Source of the DNA: Clostridium sp.
GTDB lineage: Bacteria; Bacillota; Clostridia; Clostridiales; Clostridiaceae
DNA length: 64,000 bases
Direction of reading: 5' to 3'
NCBI RefSeq assembly: GCF_022482905.1
Contig: NZ_JAKVOI010000001.1
Coordinates: forward strand, 2,605,958 to 2,669,957
Shown here piece by piece: positions 56,437 through 64,000 of the stretch. The notes under the pieces were generated by a model. The model saw only the letters and a program-made list of their open reading frames with translations. It had not been told where the DNA came from and searched no databases. The first letter of the stretch is position 1, and each line of letters begins with the position of its first letter. Both the position numbers and the translations under genes were made by a program.

Positions 56437-56898
56437 TTATTCAGATATTCCCTTTCTTCTAAGGTTATACGCTATTTTTTTCATAAGTTTCAACAGTTCT
56501 TCCCTCTCCTCACTGGTATCCAGACATTCCATTACTCTGGCATAAAAATTTTTTTCAAATTCAACATGTTCCTTCTGTGCCTGTATTCCCTCTTCAGTAA
56601 GCACCAATCTATAAGAACGCCTATCCCTGCTGCTTATGGTCCTTTCAATAAACCTTCGTTTTTCCAATCTGTTTATTACGCTTGTGAGGGTACTTTTAGG
56701 TATTTTTAAAATATCAACTATATCCTTTATAATGACATCCTCTTTTTCGGAGATAATTCTCAGAACTCCTATTTCAGCAGTGCTCAATCCATGTATTCTT
56801 GAAAATTGAGATTCTACACTTTTATAACCAGGCTCCATTATCATGGAATGCCATATTCTGCTGAGTTCTTCAACCTGCCCCTTATATTTTTTATCCAA
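56437..56898 (-). CDS. MarR-family transcriptional regulator
   Basis: A 153-aa winged-helix repressor; KDIVDILKIPKSTLTSVINR is the recognition region and SSRDRRSYRLVLTEEG the wing. The likely start is TTG at 56898, five bases after GGGGTGA. It is 20 bases after the methyltransferase gene, in the same direction, and a long palindrome over the operon promoter is its probable binding site. Confidence 0.87.
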   Translation of the reverse strand: MDKKYKGQVEELSRIWHSMIMEPGYKSVESQFSRIHGLSTAEIGVLRIISEKEDVIIKDIVDILKIPKSTLTSVINRLEKRRFIERTISSRDRRSYRLVLTEEGIQAQKEHVEFEKNFYARVMECLDTSEEREELLKLMKKIAYNLRRKGISE

Positions 56899-56918
56899 AC
56901 AATCACCCCACAATTATT

Positions 56919-57539
56919 TCAAGCAGATGCACTTATGACAAAACTTTTATAATTTATCTTTCTAAATTTAAAAGGTTTAAACCCGCATGTCTCCAAAAGT
57001 TTTTTCATCTCTTTTGGAGAATATATTCTATAGTCTCCATTATTGCATATATGCAACATAAAATTCAATACCTGCCTTATTAAAGGTGGAGCAGTGGGAT
57101 CCCCTATGATCAATTTCCCTGATGGCTTCAGCACTCTCTTCATTTCCAGAAGAACTTTTTCAGGATTGGGATAATGATGAAATGAAGCATTACACAGTAC
57201 TATATCAAAATAATTCTCCGGCCAGGGTATAAATTCCGCATCTCCCACTTTCAATAAAATATCCTCGGGGAGATTTCTTCTGGCCAACTTAATCATCTTA
57301 TGTGAAATATCAAGTCCGCATAGCTTGAATTTCTTATCTTTATACAGTCGTGACAATATATTTCCTGTTCCACAGCCTGCCTCCAGCAAAATTCCACCTT
57401 CAAACCCATTTAAACTTTCAATAACTTTATCATACATTTTGCTTACAAACCTTCCATCTGAACTCCGGTCATAGCTTTCCGCATGTTTATCAAAATTCTT
57501 CCTGGAATTTTCTTTAAAAACATCTTTATTGTCCGGCAT
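56919..57539 (-). CDS. Class I SAM-dependent methyltransferase
   Basis: A 206-aa enzyme of the Methyltransf_11/UbiE-like group. Motif I is LLEAGCGTGNIL, followed by LCGLDISHKMI, the acidic LKVGDAEFIPW and LCNASFHHYPNP. The N-terminal DKHAESYDRS is usual for the family. Substrate unknown. First gene of a two-gene operon with a MarR regulator, so it may modify or respond to a small toxic compound. Confidence 0.88.
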   Translation of the reverse strand: MPDNKDVFKENSRKNFDKHAESYDRSSDGRFVSKMYDKVIESLNGFEGGILLEAGCGTGNILSRLYKDKKFKLCGLDISHKMIKLARRNLPEDILLKVGDAEFIPWPENYFDIVLCNASFHHYPNPEKVLLEMKRVLKPSGKLIIGDPTAPPLIRQVLNFMLHICNNGDYRIYSPKEMKKLLETCGFKPFKFRKINYKSFVISASA

Positions 57540-57558
57540 ATAAATTCCTCCTATACTA

Positions 57559-57605
57559 GTACCATATTAATAAAATACGTTATACGTACTTTATTAATAT
57601 GGTAC
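57559..57605. promoter_or_regulatory. 47-base palindrome over the methyltransferase-marR promoter
   Basis: Perfect 16-base arms (GTACCATATTAATAAA and its complement) flank a centre that is itself nearly symmetric. On the minus strand TTGACA lies 17 bases upstream of TACCAT inside the first arm, so a protein on this site would block the -10 region. Likely the operator of the adjacent MarR. Confidence 0.8.
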
Positions 57606-57688
57606 TATTCTTTGAATCAGCTGTCAAATTCTCATAAAACATGTTATCAGATAAAAAATAATGAACCAACCTTTTAATTTAACTTACA

Positions 57689-57721
57689 TTTACTGTCCGT
57701 TTACCGTCCATTTACTTTCGC
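57689..57721 (+). promoter_or_regulatory. Three 11-base direct repeats upstream of the BcrA-like operon
   Basis: TTTACTGTCCG, TTTACCGTCCA and TTTACTTTCGC follow each other with exact 11-base period, ending five bases before a TATAAT at 57726-57731. Tandem repeats at helical period beside the -35 position are typical binding sites of OmpR-type regulators; one is encoded in this same cluster. Confidence 0.7.
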
Positions 57722-57788
57722 TTTTTATAATCTTATTAAAATACAGATAAGGTATTTTGAATTTGGCACAGAAAGGACAGTTATATAT

Positions 57789-58715
57789 ATGAATGAAAAA
57801 CCAGTTGTGGAATTAAAACACGTATCAAAAAAAATCGGCAAAAAGGAAATTATTCATGACCTGTCGTTTACAATTCCAGCCGGAGAAATATTCGGATTTC
57901 TAGGGCCCAATGGAGCAGGCAAAACTACCACTATCCGTATGATTACGGGACTGATAAAAATAACCGAAGGAGATATTTTTATTAAAGGACACAGCATTAC
58001 AACCGACTTTAAAAAAGCAATTCAGAATGTTGGCGGTATTGTTGAAAATCCAGATTTATATAGATATCTTACGGGTTATCAAAATTTGAAGCACTATGCC
58101 AGAATGTCACCCGGCATCAGCAAAAAACGTATTTATGAAATGGCTGAAATTGTCGGACTCAAAGACAAAATGCAGGACAAAGTACGAACTTATTCACTTG
58201 GTATGCGTCAGAGGCTTGGGCTTGCACAGGCACTATTACACCGTCCATCTCTCGTGATACTGGATGAACCAACAAACGGACTTGATCCGGAGGGAATCCA
58301 CGAGCTGCGTAACTATCTAAAGAAAATAGCTCATGAGGAAGGTGCTGCAGTTCTGGTATCAAGCCATTTGCTCTCAGAAATGCAGTTGATGTGTGACAGA
58401 GTGGGTGTTTTGCAGCACGGAAAGTTAGTAACTATTCAGCGTATAGATGATTTTGTCAAATCCGGCGGTTCAATGCAGGTGGAGCTTATTGTAAGCCCCT
58501 CACAAATTGCACAGACAAAAAATTTACTTCACACCATGCGGAAAAATGTACTTTCTTCCAGTCCAGCCGGGCATATTATAATTCAGATGACAAAAGAGGA
58601 AATTCCGTCACTGAACAAACATTTAATGAAATGCGGAATTGAAATTTATAGTATTCAGATGAAAGAAGAAACTCTGGAAGACAAATTTTTGGAAATTACG
58701 GAGGAACAGAAATGA
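57789..58715 (+). CDS. BcrA-type ABC exporter ATPase
   Basis: A 308-aa ATPase of the bacitracin/lantibiotic-resistance group. Walker A GPNGAGKTT is near residue 41, the signature is YSLGMRQRLGLAQA, Walker B is LVILDEPTNGLDPEG and the switch His is in VSSHLLSE. A C-terminal accessory domain of about 90 residues follows. Its end overlaps the permease gene by four bases. A response regulator and kinase follow, making a self-regulating peptide-antibiotic detoxification module. Confidence 0.9.
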   Translation: MNEKPVVELKHVSKKIGKKEIIHDLSFTIPAGEIFGFLGPNGAGKTTTIRMITGLIKITEGDIFIKGHSITTDFKKAIQNVGGIVENPDLYRYLTGYQNLKHYARMSPGISKKRIYEMAEIVGLKDKMQDKVRTYSLGMRQRLGLAQALLHRPSLVILDEPTNGLDPEGIHELRNYLKKIAHEEGAAVLVSSHLLSEMQLMCDRVGVLQHGKLVTIQRIDDFVKSGGSMQVELIVSPSQIAQTKNLLHTMRKNVLSSSPAGHIIIQMTKEEIPSLNKHLMKCGIEIYSIQMKEETLEDKFLEITEEQK

Positions 58716-59665
58716 TCAATTTAGTGAAAAATGAGTTAATGAAAATATTCAGCGGCCGATTGACAAAAATCCTTTTCCTTTTACTGATTATTGTCGCCGT
58801 TAGTTTTTCAGTCTTTGCAAAAATCGCAATAAATAAGGAAACTGCAGGGAATTGGAGAACGGGACAGGAGCAAATTATAGAAAAAAATAATGGACGTTTA
58901 CAGGCTGCAGATCTATCACCACAGTTGCAGGCAGAGGCGAAAAATAAAGTGGCAATTGCCGAGTACCGTTTGAAGAACAATATAGCTCCACAAGAAAATA
59001 ACCTCTGGTATACGTTACTGCACTCATCGGGATTGTTTGAATGGGTTGTCATTTTTACAATTATTATTGCTGCCAACATTGTTGCAAGAGAATATACGGA
59101 TGGAACAATGAAGCTGTTATTGATTCGCCCACACAGCCGGGGTGCAATTCTATTTTCAAAATACACAGCAGTTGTCATATATGCTGTATTTTCACTGATA
59201 CTCACCATAGGGGCAGCATATATAACCATTGATGTCTTATATGGCTTTGGAAGCGGAATACGCACTTTGGGAGCGGCAGAGCTTTTTATCAATTCACAAG
59301 GACAGATAGAATCATTAAATATTTTCAGGCAGTGTGTAAAAATGTATTGTCTGGATATTTTCCCAATTATGAGCTATGTGACCATTTCCTTTGCTGTCTC
59401 AACCATTTTGAAAAGCAGTGCAGTAGCGGTGGTCAGCTCTCTTCTGCTTATGATTTTAGGAAATTCAATGATTGAAGCCACATCAAAGCTGACATGGCTG
59501 AAATTTCTTCCCTTTGCAAATAGCGACATGAGTTTGTATATCTTTCATTTACAGCCCCGGGAAGAAATGACAATAGGCTTTTCGGTATCTGTATTGCTGA
59601 TATATATAATTGTTTTATTTGGTGCCAGCTTTGCAATATTTAAAAAACGGGATGTATCTATCTAA
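58712..59665 (+). CDS. ABC-2 type exporter permease (BcrB-like)
   Basis: A 317-aa membrane protein with six predicted helices, the first at about 17-37, then an extracellular loop of about 70 residues and the group around VVIFTIIIAANIVAREYTDG. The REYTDGTMKLLLIRP segment is the ABC-2 coupling motif. It is translationally coupled to the ATPase. Substrate is likely a cell-wall-active peptide. Confidence 0.87.
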   Translation: MINLVKNELMKIFSGRLTKILFLLLIIVAVSFSVFAKIAINKETAGNWRTGQEQIIEKNNGRLQAADLSPQLQAEAKNKVAIAEYRLKNNIAPQENNLWYTLLHSSGLFEWVVIFTIIIAANIVAREYTDGTMKLLLIRPHSRGAILFSKYTAVVIYAVFSLILTIGAAYITIDVLYGFGSGIRTLGAAELFINSQGQIESLNIFRQCVKMYCLDIFPIMSYVTISFAVSTILKSSAVAVVSSLLLMILGNSMIEATSKLTWLKFLPFANSDMSLYIFHLQPREEMTIGFSVSVLLIYIIVLFGASFAIFKKRDVSI

Positions 59666-59734
59666 TGACTGCTTTTTCAATCTGTTATATAATGAAAATT
59701 AAAGTGCAGGAAATGCAGAAAGGGGATATAACAG

Positions 59735-60448
59735 GTGACTATGCAGAGAATATTACTTGTTGATGATGAACTTGGAATCATAAAAATGCTGAAAACCATC
59801 TTACACAAAGAAGGTTACACAAACATCGACAGTGCTTCAACAGGGAAAGAAACTATGACAAAAATCATGAAAAATACCTATGATTTAATTGTACTGGATG
59901 TTATGCTGCCGGATATTGATGGCTTCAAGCTGTGTCAGAAAATCCGCCAGCATACATTTATGCCAATTCTTTTCCTCACTGCCCGAACCGGTGATTTAGA
60001 CAAATTAACAGGCCTCGGTATAGGCGGAGATGATTATATTACTAAGCCTTTTAATCCTCTAGAAGTTGCTGCAAGAATCAACGTACAGTTCAGGAGGATG
60101 AAACAGTACCGGCAAAATTCAATGAAGCAGGAGATCTATCATTTCGGCACTGTCACTGTAAATAAGAAAGAAGCAAAACTTCTTGTGGATAACAGGGAAA
60201 TAAGCTGTCCGGCGAAAGAATTTGAATTGCTGCTGTTTTTAGTGGAACACCCAAATCAGGTGTTTACCGCAGGACAGTTATATGAAAATGTATGGGGGTA
60301 TGAAAGTATGGGAGATGAACAAACTGTAAAAGTGCATATTAACCGATTACGTAAAAAAGTGGAACCAGACTTGAAGAACCCCTCTTACATTATAAATATC
60401 CGTGGAATTGGATATAAATTCTCATTTTCGGAGGGTGGGCAAATATGA
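59735..60448 (+). CDS. OmpR-family response regulator of the exporter cluster
   Basis: A 237-aa regulator. Receiver acidic residues are in LLVDDELG, phospho-Asp in DLIVLDVMLPDIDG and Lys in YITKPFNPLE; the winged helix ends with VHINRLRKKVEPD and IRGIGYKFSF. The start may be GTG 59735 or the ATG two codons later. It overlaps the kinase start by four bases and probably binds the 11-base repeats at 57689. Confidence 0.92.
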   Translation: MTMQRILLVDDELGIIKMLKTILHKEGYTNIDSASTGKETMTKIMKNTYDLIVLDVMLPDIDGFKLCQKIRQHTFMPILFLTARTGDLDKLTGLGIGGDDYITKPFNPLEVAARINVQFRRMKQYRQNSMKQEIYHFGTVTVNKKEAKLLVDNREISCPAKEFELLLFLVEHPNQVFTAGQLYENVWGYESMGDEQTVKVHINRLRKKVEPDLKNPSYIINIRGIGYKFSFSEGGQI

Positions 60449-61536
60449 AAGTAGATCTTACCAATGGACGTTTGACAGTCCGTTTTACCATCAATTTCAT
60501 AGTACATCAGATTTTACTCTGGTTATTAATGGGAATCCCGGGGATTTACTGGATGCTGGTACTACAACACCAGTCACAAAACGAGACAGAAATTGCAATT
60601 CTTGCCTGGGTGACAATTTTTATCGGATTGTCTTACTGTCTGTTTTATGGTTATTACGTTGCACGCCCTCTAGTGGATATTTTGATGAATATACAAAAAT
60701 TGTCAAGAGGTGAATATCTGGACTTACCCGGAAAGAGAATACGTTTGAGTTTTTTCTCAAAAAGACTTTACAGAGAAGTGTATGATAATCTGAAAACATT
60801 GTCTGATATTTTACAGCATAACGAAAAAAAGCGAAAAGAATTTGACGAAATGCGCCGAACCTGGGCGGCTGGAATTACACATGATTTAAAAACACCGCTA
60901 TCCTATATTTCAGGGTATGCGGATATGCTTTTATCCGATAAACACAAATGGAGTCTGGAAGAAAAGAAAGAGTTTCTACAGATTATCAGCGATAAATCTG
61001 CTCATATAGAGGAACTTATCAACGATCTGGGTACGGCGTTCCGTATGGATGAATTTACAGGTCTAAAGATGAATCTCCAAAAGATAGAATTATCGGAATT
61101 AGTTCGCAGAGTGACGGCAGAAACAGCGAATATGCCCATTGCAAAGAAAAATCATTTTGAGATGACAGGGGAAGAAAAAGAGTTATTCGTTTCGGGTGAT
61201 GCTGAATTACTGAAACGGGCATTTTCAAATCTGTTAGTAAATGCAGTAGTACACAACCCGGAAGATACATCAGTCACTGTGAAATTAAGCCGTGAATCTT
61301 ATGTTGAAGTAGAAATCTGTGATAATGGCAGCGGAATGAATGAATACGATATAAATCACATGTTTGACCGCTACTACAGAGGTACTTCTACAGATTCTCC
61401 AACAGGAAGTACAGGACTCGGCATGACCATTGTAAAACAGATTATTACTGCCCACCATGGAACTATCAGTGTAAAAAGCAAGATAAACTGCGGCACAAAA
61501 ATAACTGTTAAACTTCCTCCTTATTCAGATATTTAA
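60445..61536 (+). CDS. Sensor histidine kinase of the exporter cluster
   Basis: A 363-aa kinase with two closely spaced transmembrane helices (about 20-40 and 52-72) and almost no extracellular domain, as in intramembrane-sensing kinases that read the state of their ABC transporter. The HisKA box is AGITHDLKTPLSYISGYADM; the HATPase shows NLLVNAVVHNP and GLGMTIVKQI. Its 3' end is 11 bases from the converging FtsX-like permease with no terminator between. Confidence 0.9.
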   Translation: MKVDLTNGRLTVRFTINFIVHQILLWLLMGIPGIYWMLVLQHQSQNETEIAILAWVTIFIGLSYCLFYGYYVARPLVDILMNIQKLSRGEYLDLPGKRIRLSFFSKRLYREVYDNLKTLSDILQHNEKKRKEFDEMRRTWAAGITHDLKTPLSYISGYADMLLSDKHKWSLEEKKEFLQIISDKSAHIEELINDLGTAFRMDEFTGLKMNLQKIELSELVRRVTAETANMPIAKKNHFEMTGEEKELFVSGDAELLKRAFSNLLVNAVVHNPEDTSVTVKLSRESYVEVEICDNGSGMNEYDINHMFDRYYRGTSTDSPTGSTGLGMTIVKQIITAHHGTISVKSKINCGTKITVKLPPYSDI

Positions 61537-61547
61537 CTTGTGGGTTA

Positions 61548-62985
61548 TCATTCGCTGCTGTACCGGGCGATATAAGCTGCCGGAGATTCTTGAAGTGAGC
61601 GGCGCACAGTCAGCCAAGAAATGCCTGTTGAAACCGGCAAAAGCACAATCAATATGAACAGCCATTGTTTCCACGGCACTGCGAAACCAACCAGTCCAAG
61701 TGCTTTATACATACCAACCGCAAATATGGAAGTCACCAACATACTTGCTATAAAAGCAAGCACCGCTGCTGTTACGGCTGTTATCAGTCCGTCAAAGGCA
61801 GCAATCATAGAAAGCTGCCGCGGTTCCGCGCCGGCCACGGACAGCAATGCCAGATCCAGTCCCCGCCCGTAAGTTGATATGAGATACCCTGCCAATACAC
61901 CTGTTAATACCAGCAATAACGCCGGTCCAAGCAATGCAAGAATTCTAACGAATCCGGGTACTTCCCACTCGGCGGCAAGATTTCTCGGCATCATCACAAG
62001 TGTTGCTCTAAAAATCTGTGTCAGTCCTGTATATGACATCACTAAAATCATTCCGGCAACCAGCGGAATAACAGTAGACGTCGACCTGCGGGCACGAGAC
62101 ACTGCCTGCCCACACGCGATACGCCATGACGGCAAATGAAACGGAAGGACTGCTGTCCATGTACGGGACAGTCCCTGCCAGGACAGCAGGGCCAGCAAAA
62201 CAGATAGCTGCAACAAACAGGACAGCAGCCAACACGCAGCAATAAAACAGCGGAGATAATGTGGAAAAGGATAATTGTTGTATCTGTTCAATATTCACAT
62301 GTTTTGTAATAAACATGCTGCAGGTAACGACAGCAATGCTCCCTGCCAATGCAGCTAATGCCAATACACGTTTTGGAAGGCTTACTGTTTTGGGAGTGCT
62401 GGCTGCTTGGCGTAATGCCTCAACCGGAGAAATACGGGAAACTGTACGAATTGTTAAAAATGCTCCTACCACTGCGACAACAAATCCGATACCTATACCA
62501 TAACTCCAGGACAGTAACATACGAGAGATTCCAACAGCCGCATACGGAAGTCCGGGAGCTTCAAGTTGTACCGCAAAGAAAGAGAACAGTAAACGAGCCA
62601 GCTGCGGCGAAAAAAAAAGAGAACCCACGCTTGCTGACACATCCAGCAGCAATACCTGCGCACATGTCCGCAAAGTCAACTGCATTGGTGTGGCCCCCTG
62701 CAGGGAAAACAGTGCCAAATCACTTCGACGTTGTTGAATGGAAGCTGATACCACCATCATGATAACCAGTACACCAGCAAACAATGTTACGGGATAGGTC
62801 AATCCGCTCATCGAGCCCACAAACCATCCAGCTTTTTCGCCCCAAACTATATTCCCCCGTGAAGCTGCAGCATTTGACATCATAATCCGCATGGTAGGAA
62901 TCAAAATCTGTACCACAGCCAGCAGTAAAAACACTCCGCCCCATACCACAGGAGCATCTTTGAAATCTTTTATTAAGCCGCGCAT
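61548..62985 (-). pseudogene. Frameshifted FtsX/BceB-like ABC permease
   Basis: Two overlapping frames make one permease of about 480 aa. The first runs from ATG 62985 (MRGLIKDFKDAPVVWGGVFL) through SRISPVEALRQAA to SFAVMAYR. The second resumes with CGQAVSRARRSTSTVIPLVA and ends at 61548 with RRSLQESPAAYIARYSSE. The two ISPVEALR/ESPAAYIA-type motifs of FtsX permeases are both present. The frame changes near 62112-62120. It follows its ATPase gene by a few bases. Either a true pseudogene or a sequencing error. Confidence 0.78.
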
Positions 62986-62992
62986 CAGATCC

Positions 62993-63685
62993 TCACCTGC
63001 CCTTCGTTGACAGATATAATTTCCCATCACGCATTTGAATTACCCCATCGCATTGAGCTGCAACCTCAGGACTGTGTGTAACCATTACAACTGCATGATC
63101 AGATTGCGCCGCAATTTTCTTTAGTTCACTTACGACACGGGAAACTGATTCTGTGTCCAGTGCGCCAGTTGGCTCATCTGCAAAAATAACTTGCAGATTT
63201 GCAATCAAAACTCGTGCCAGTGCGACGCGCTGCTGTTCGCCGCCGGACAATAATGTCACATTCTTCTTCAGCAATTTAGAAATATTCAGCCTCTGCAATG
63301 TCTGCGAAGCGGCAGCACGAGGATATTTCCTGCCGCGTAATGTAAACGGCAGTTTAAGATTATCTTCTACTGTTATTGATGGCACCAAATTATAGGACTG
63401 AAACACAAATCCTAAATGGCTTCTACGAAACTTTGCTGATTGAGCGCGGCTCATCTTCGCAACATTTTCTTCCAACACTTGCACTGTGCCGGAGGATACC
63501 GGCTCCAAACCTGCCAGACAATACAGCAAGGTTGATTTACCTGAGCCGGACGGGCCAACGATACCCGTCATTTTGCCTGATGCAATAGAAAGATTAATAT
63601 TACGAAGTATGGGAACTGTTTCGTCCTGCCTGACGTTAAAATCTTTACACAGATTTTCAGCTATAATTATTTTATCAGATAACAT
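62993..63685 (-). CDS. BceA/MacB-type ABC transporter ATPase
   Basis: A 230-aa ATPase. Walker A GPSGSGKST, signature LLSGGEQQRVALA, Walker B LQVIFADEPTGALD and switch His in VMVTHSPE are intact. This group works with FtsX-type permeases in antibiotic-peptide resistance. ATG 63685 follows AAGGAGG; the in-frame extension upstream is not supported. G+C is higher than in the rest of the window, which suggests acquisition by transfer. Confidence 0.9.
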   Translation of the reverse strand: MLSDKIIIAENLCKDFNVRQDETVPILRNINLSIASGKMTGIVGPSGSGKSTLLYCLAGLEPVSSGTVQVLEENVAKMSRAQSAKFRRSHLGFVFQSYNLVPSITVEDNLKLPFTLRGRKYPRAAASQTLQRLNISKLLKKNVTLLSGGEQQRVALARVLIANLQVIFADEPTGALDTESVSRVVSELKKIAAQSDHAVVMVTHSPEVAAQCDGVIQMRDGKLYLSTKGR

Positions 63686-63798
63686 TTCTGTGTTACCTCC
63701 TTTTTTATTCTTTACTCCTGTAACTGTGAAAATAATAGCATAAAAAAGGAGGCACATTTAAAATGTGTCGCCAGATGTATCTACAGGAGAGCCAAATG

Positions 63799-64000
63799 TT
63801 AAATTGGAAGCATAATTTCCAAACGAAACAGCCCGGTTTCTGTTGTAATGGTCATGATGCCCCCGTTCTGTTCCACGTTATCCCGGATGCTTCGCAGGCC
63901 AAATCCATGATTCAACCGGTCTTGTTTTGTTGTCTGTCCGGTATAGGGAAGATCAGCCATCATCGGATTTTCCATGGAGATCATGTAGTAGAAATCGCTT
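63799..64000 (-). CDS. Agr-type (GHKL) sensor kinase, C-terminal part
   Basis: The last 66 residues of a kinase whose start lies beyond the right edge. NHGFGLRSIRDNVEQNGG is the G-box of GHKL-type HATPase_c_5 domains, used by Agr/quorum-type kinases. The frame is open to the window end. It is oriented toward the ABC transporter genes and probably belongs to the same acquired resistance cluster. Confidence 0.8.
   Translation of the reverse strand, partial: SDFYYMISMENPMMADLPYTGQTTKQDRLNHGFGLRSIRDNVEQNGGIMTITTETGLFRLEIMLPI

Overview
The window reads as chromosomal DNA of a low-G+C, anaerobic, spore-forming Clostridium (Clostridium sensu stricto; I cannot name a species). The evidence is a Coat-F type spore protein pair, a Spo0E-like phosphatase, sigma-54 beside a cggR-gap-pgk-tpiA-gpmI-eno-secG-rnr-smpB run in classic Firmicute order, tandem S-box and T-box leaders, and AT-rich intergenic DNA with GGAGG-type ribosome binding sites. 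Most genes lie on the minus strand.

Layout. 1-4.2 kb: a mannose-family PTS (IIA, IIB, start of IIC) behind a consensus sigma-54 promoter, with its LevR-type activator upstream. 4.2-11.3 kb: a membrane protein, two spore-coat-like genes, a carrier / binding-protein / HAD-phosphatase group, a drug-efflux transporter and an ion-transporter-like permease. 11.4-11.8 kb: tmRNA (ssrA). 11.8-16.3 kb: a decayed accessory patch with a broken unknown gene, an Rpn-type nuclease and a frameshifted MFS transporter. 16.4-18.1 kb: MerR and MarR regulators and an FMN reductase with visible operators. 18.3-22.6 kb: a 5'-truncated undecaprenyl-diphosphatase overlapping a DedA gene, a two-component system and a lipoprotein. 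22.7-25.6 kb: FlxA-like and repeat proteins, a DUF362 ferredoxin protein with a MerR-type promoter, and a lactate-racemase-like pseudogene. 25.7-31.4 kb: a sulfonate/nitrate/taurine-type ABC transporter interleaved with two threonine-synthase paralogues, preceded by a T-box leader and a SAM-I riboswitch in series. 31.4-33.2 kb: LysR, Spo0E-like and MarR genes. 33.3-45.0 kb: smpB, rnr, secG, the glycolytic operon with its CggR operator, and rpoN. 45.1-50.4 kb: DegV, TrmL, a nucleotidase, a Tyr-rich di-Mop protein, an LRR protein and an L,D-transpeptidase. 50.6-56.2 kb: CsoR with a metal P-type ATPase, then a lipoprotein with a two-component system. 56.4-61.5 kb: MarR plus methyltransferase, and a BcrAB-like ABC exporter with its own two-component system. 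61.5-64 kb: a higher-G+C segment with a Bce-type ABC transporter (permease frameshifted) and the end of an Agr-type kinase.

The most unusual unit is the 25.7-31.4 kb operon. Its leader appears to sense a charged tRNA (cysteine is the best reading) and then S-adenosylmethionine, which places the two threonine-synthase-like enzymes and the transporter under sulfur control. This suggests that at least one of the enzymes makes or uses a sulfur amino acid or sulfonate rather than threonine.
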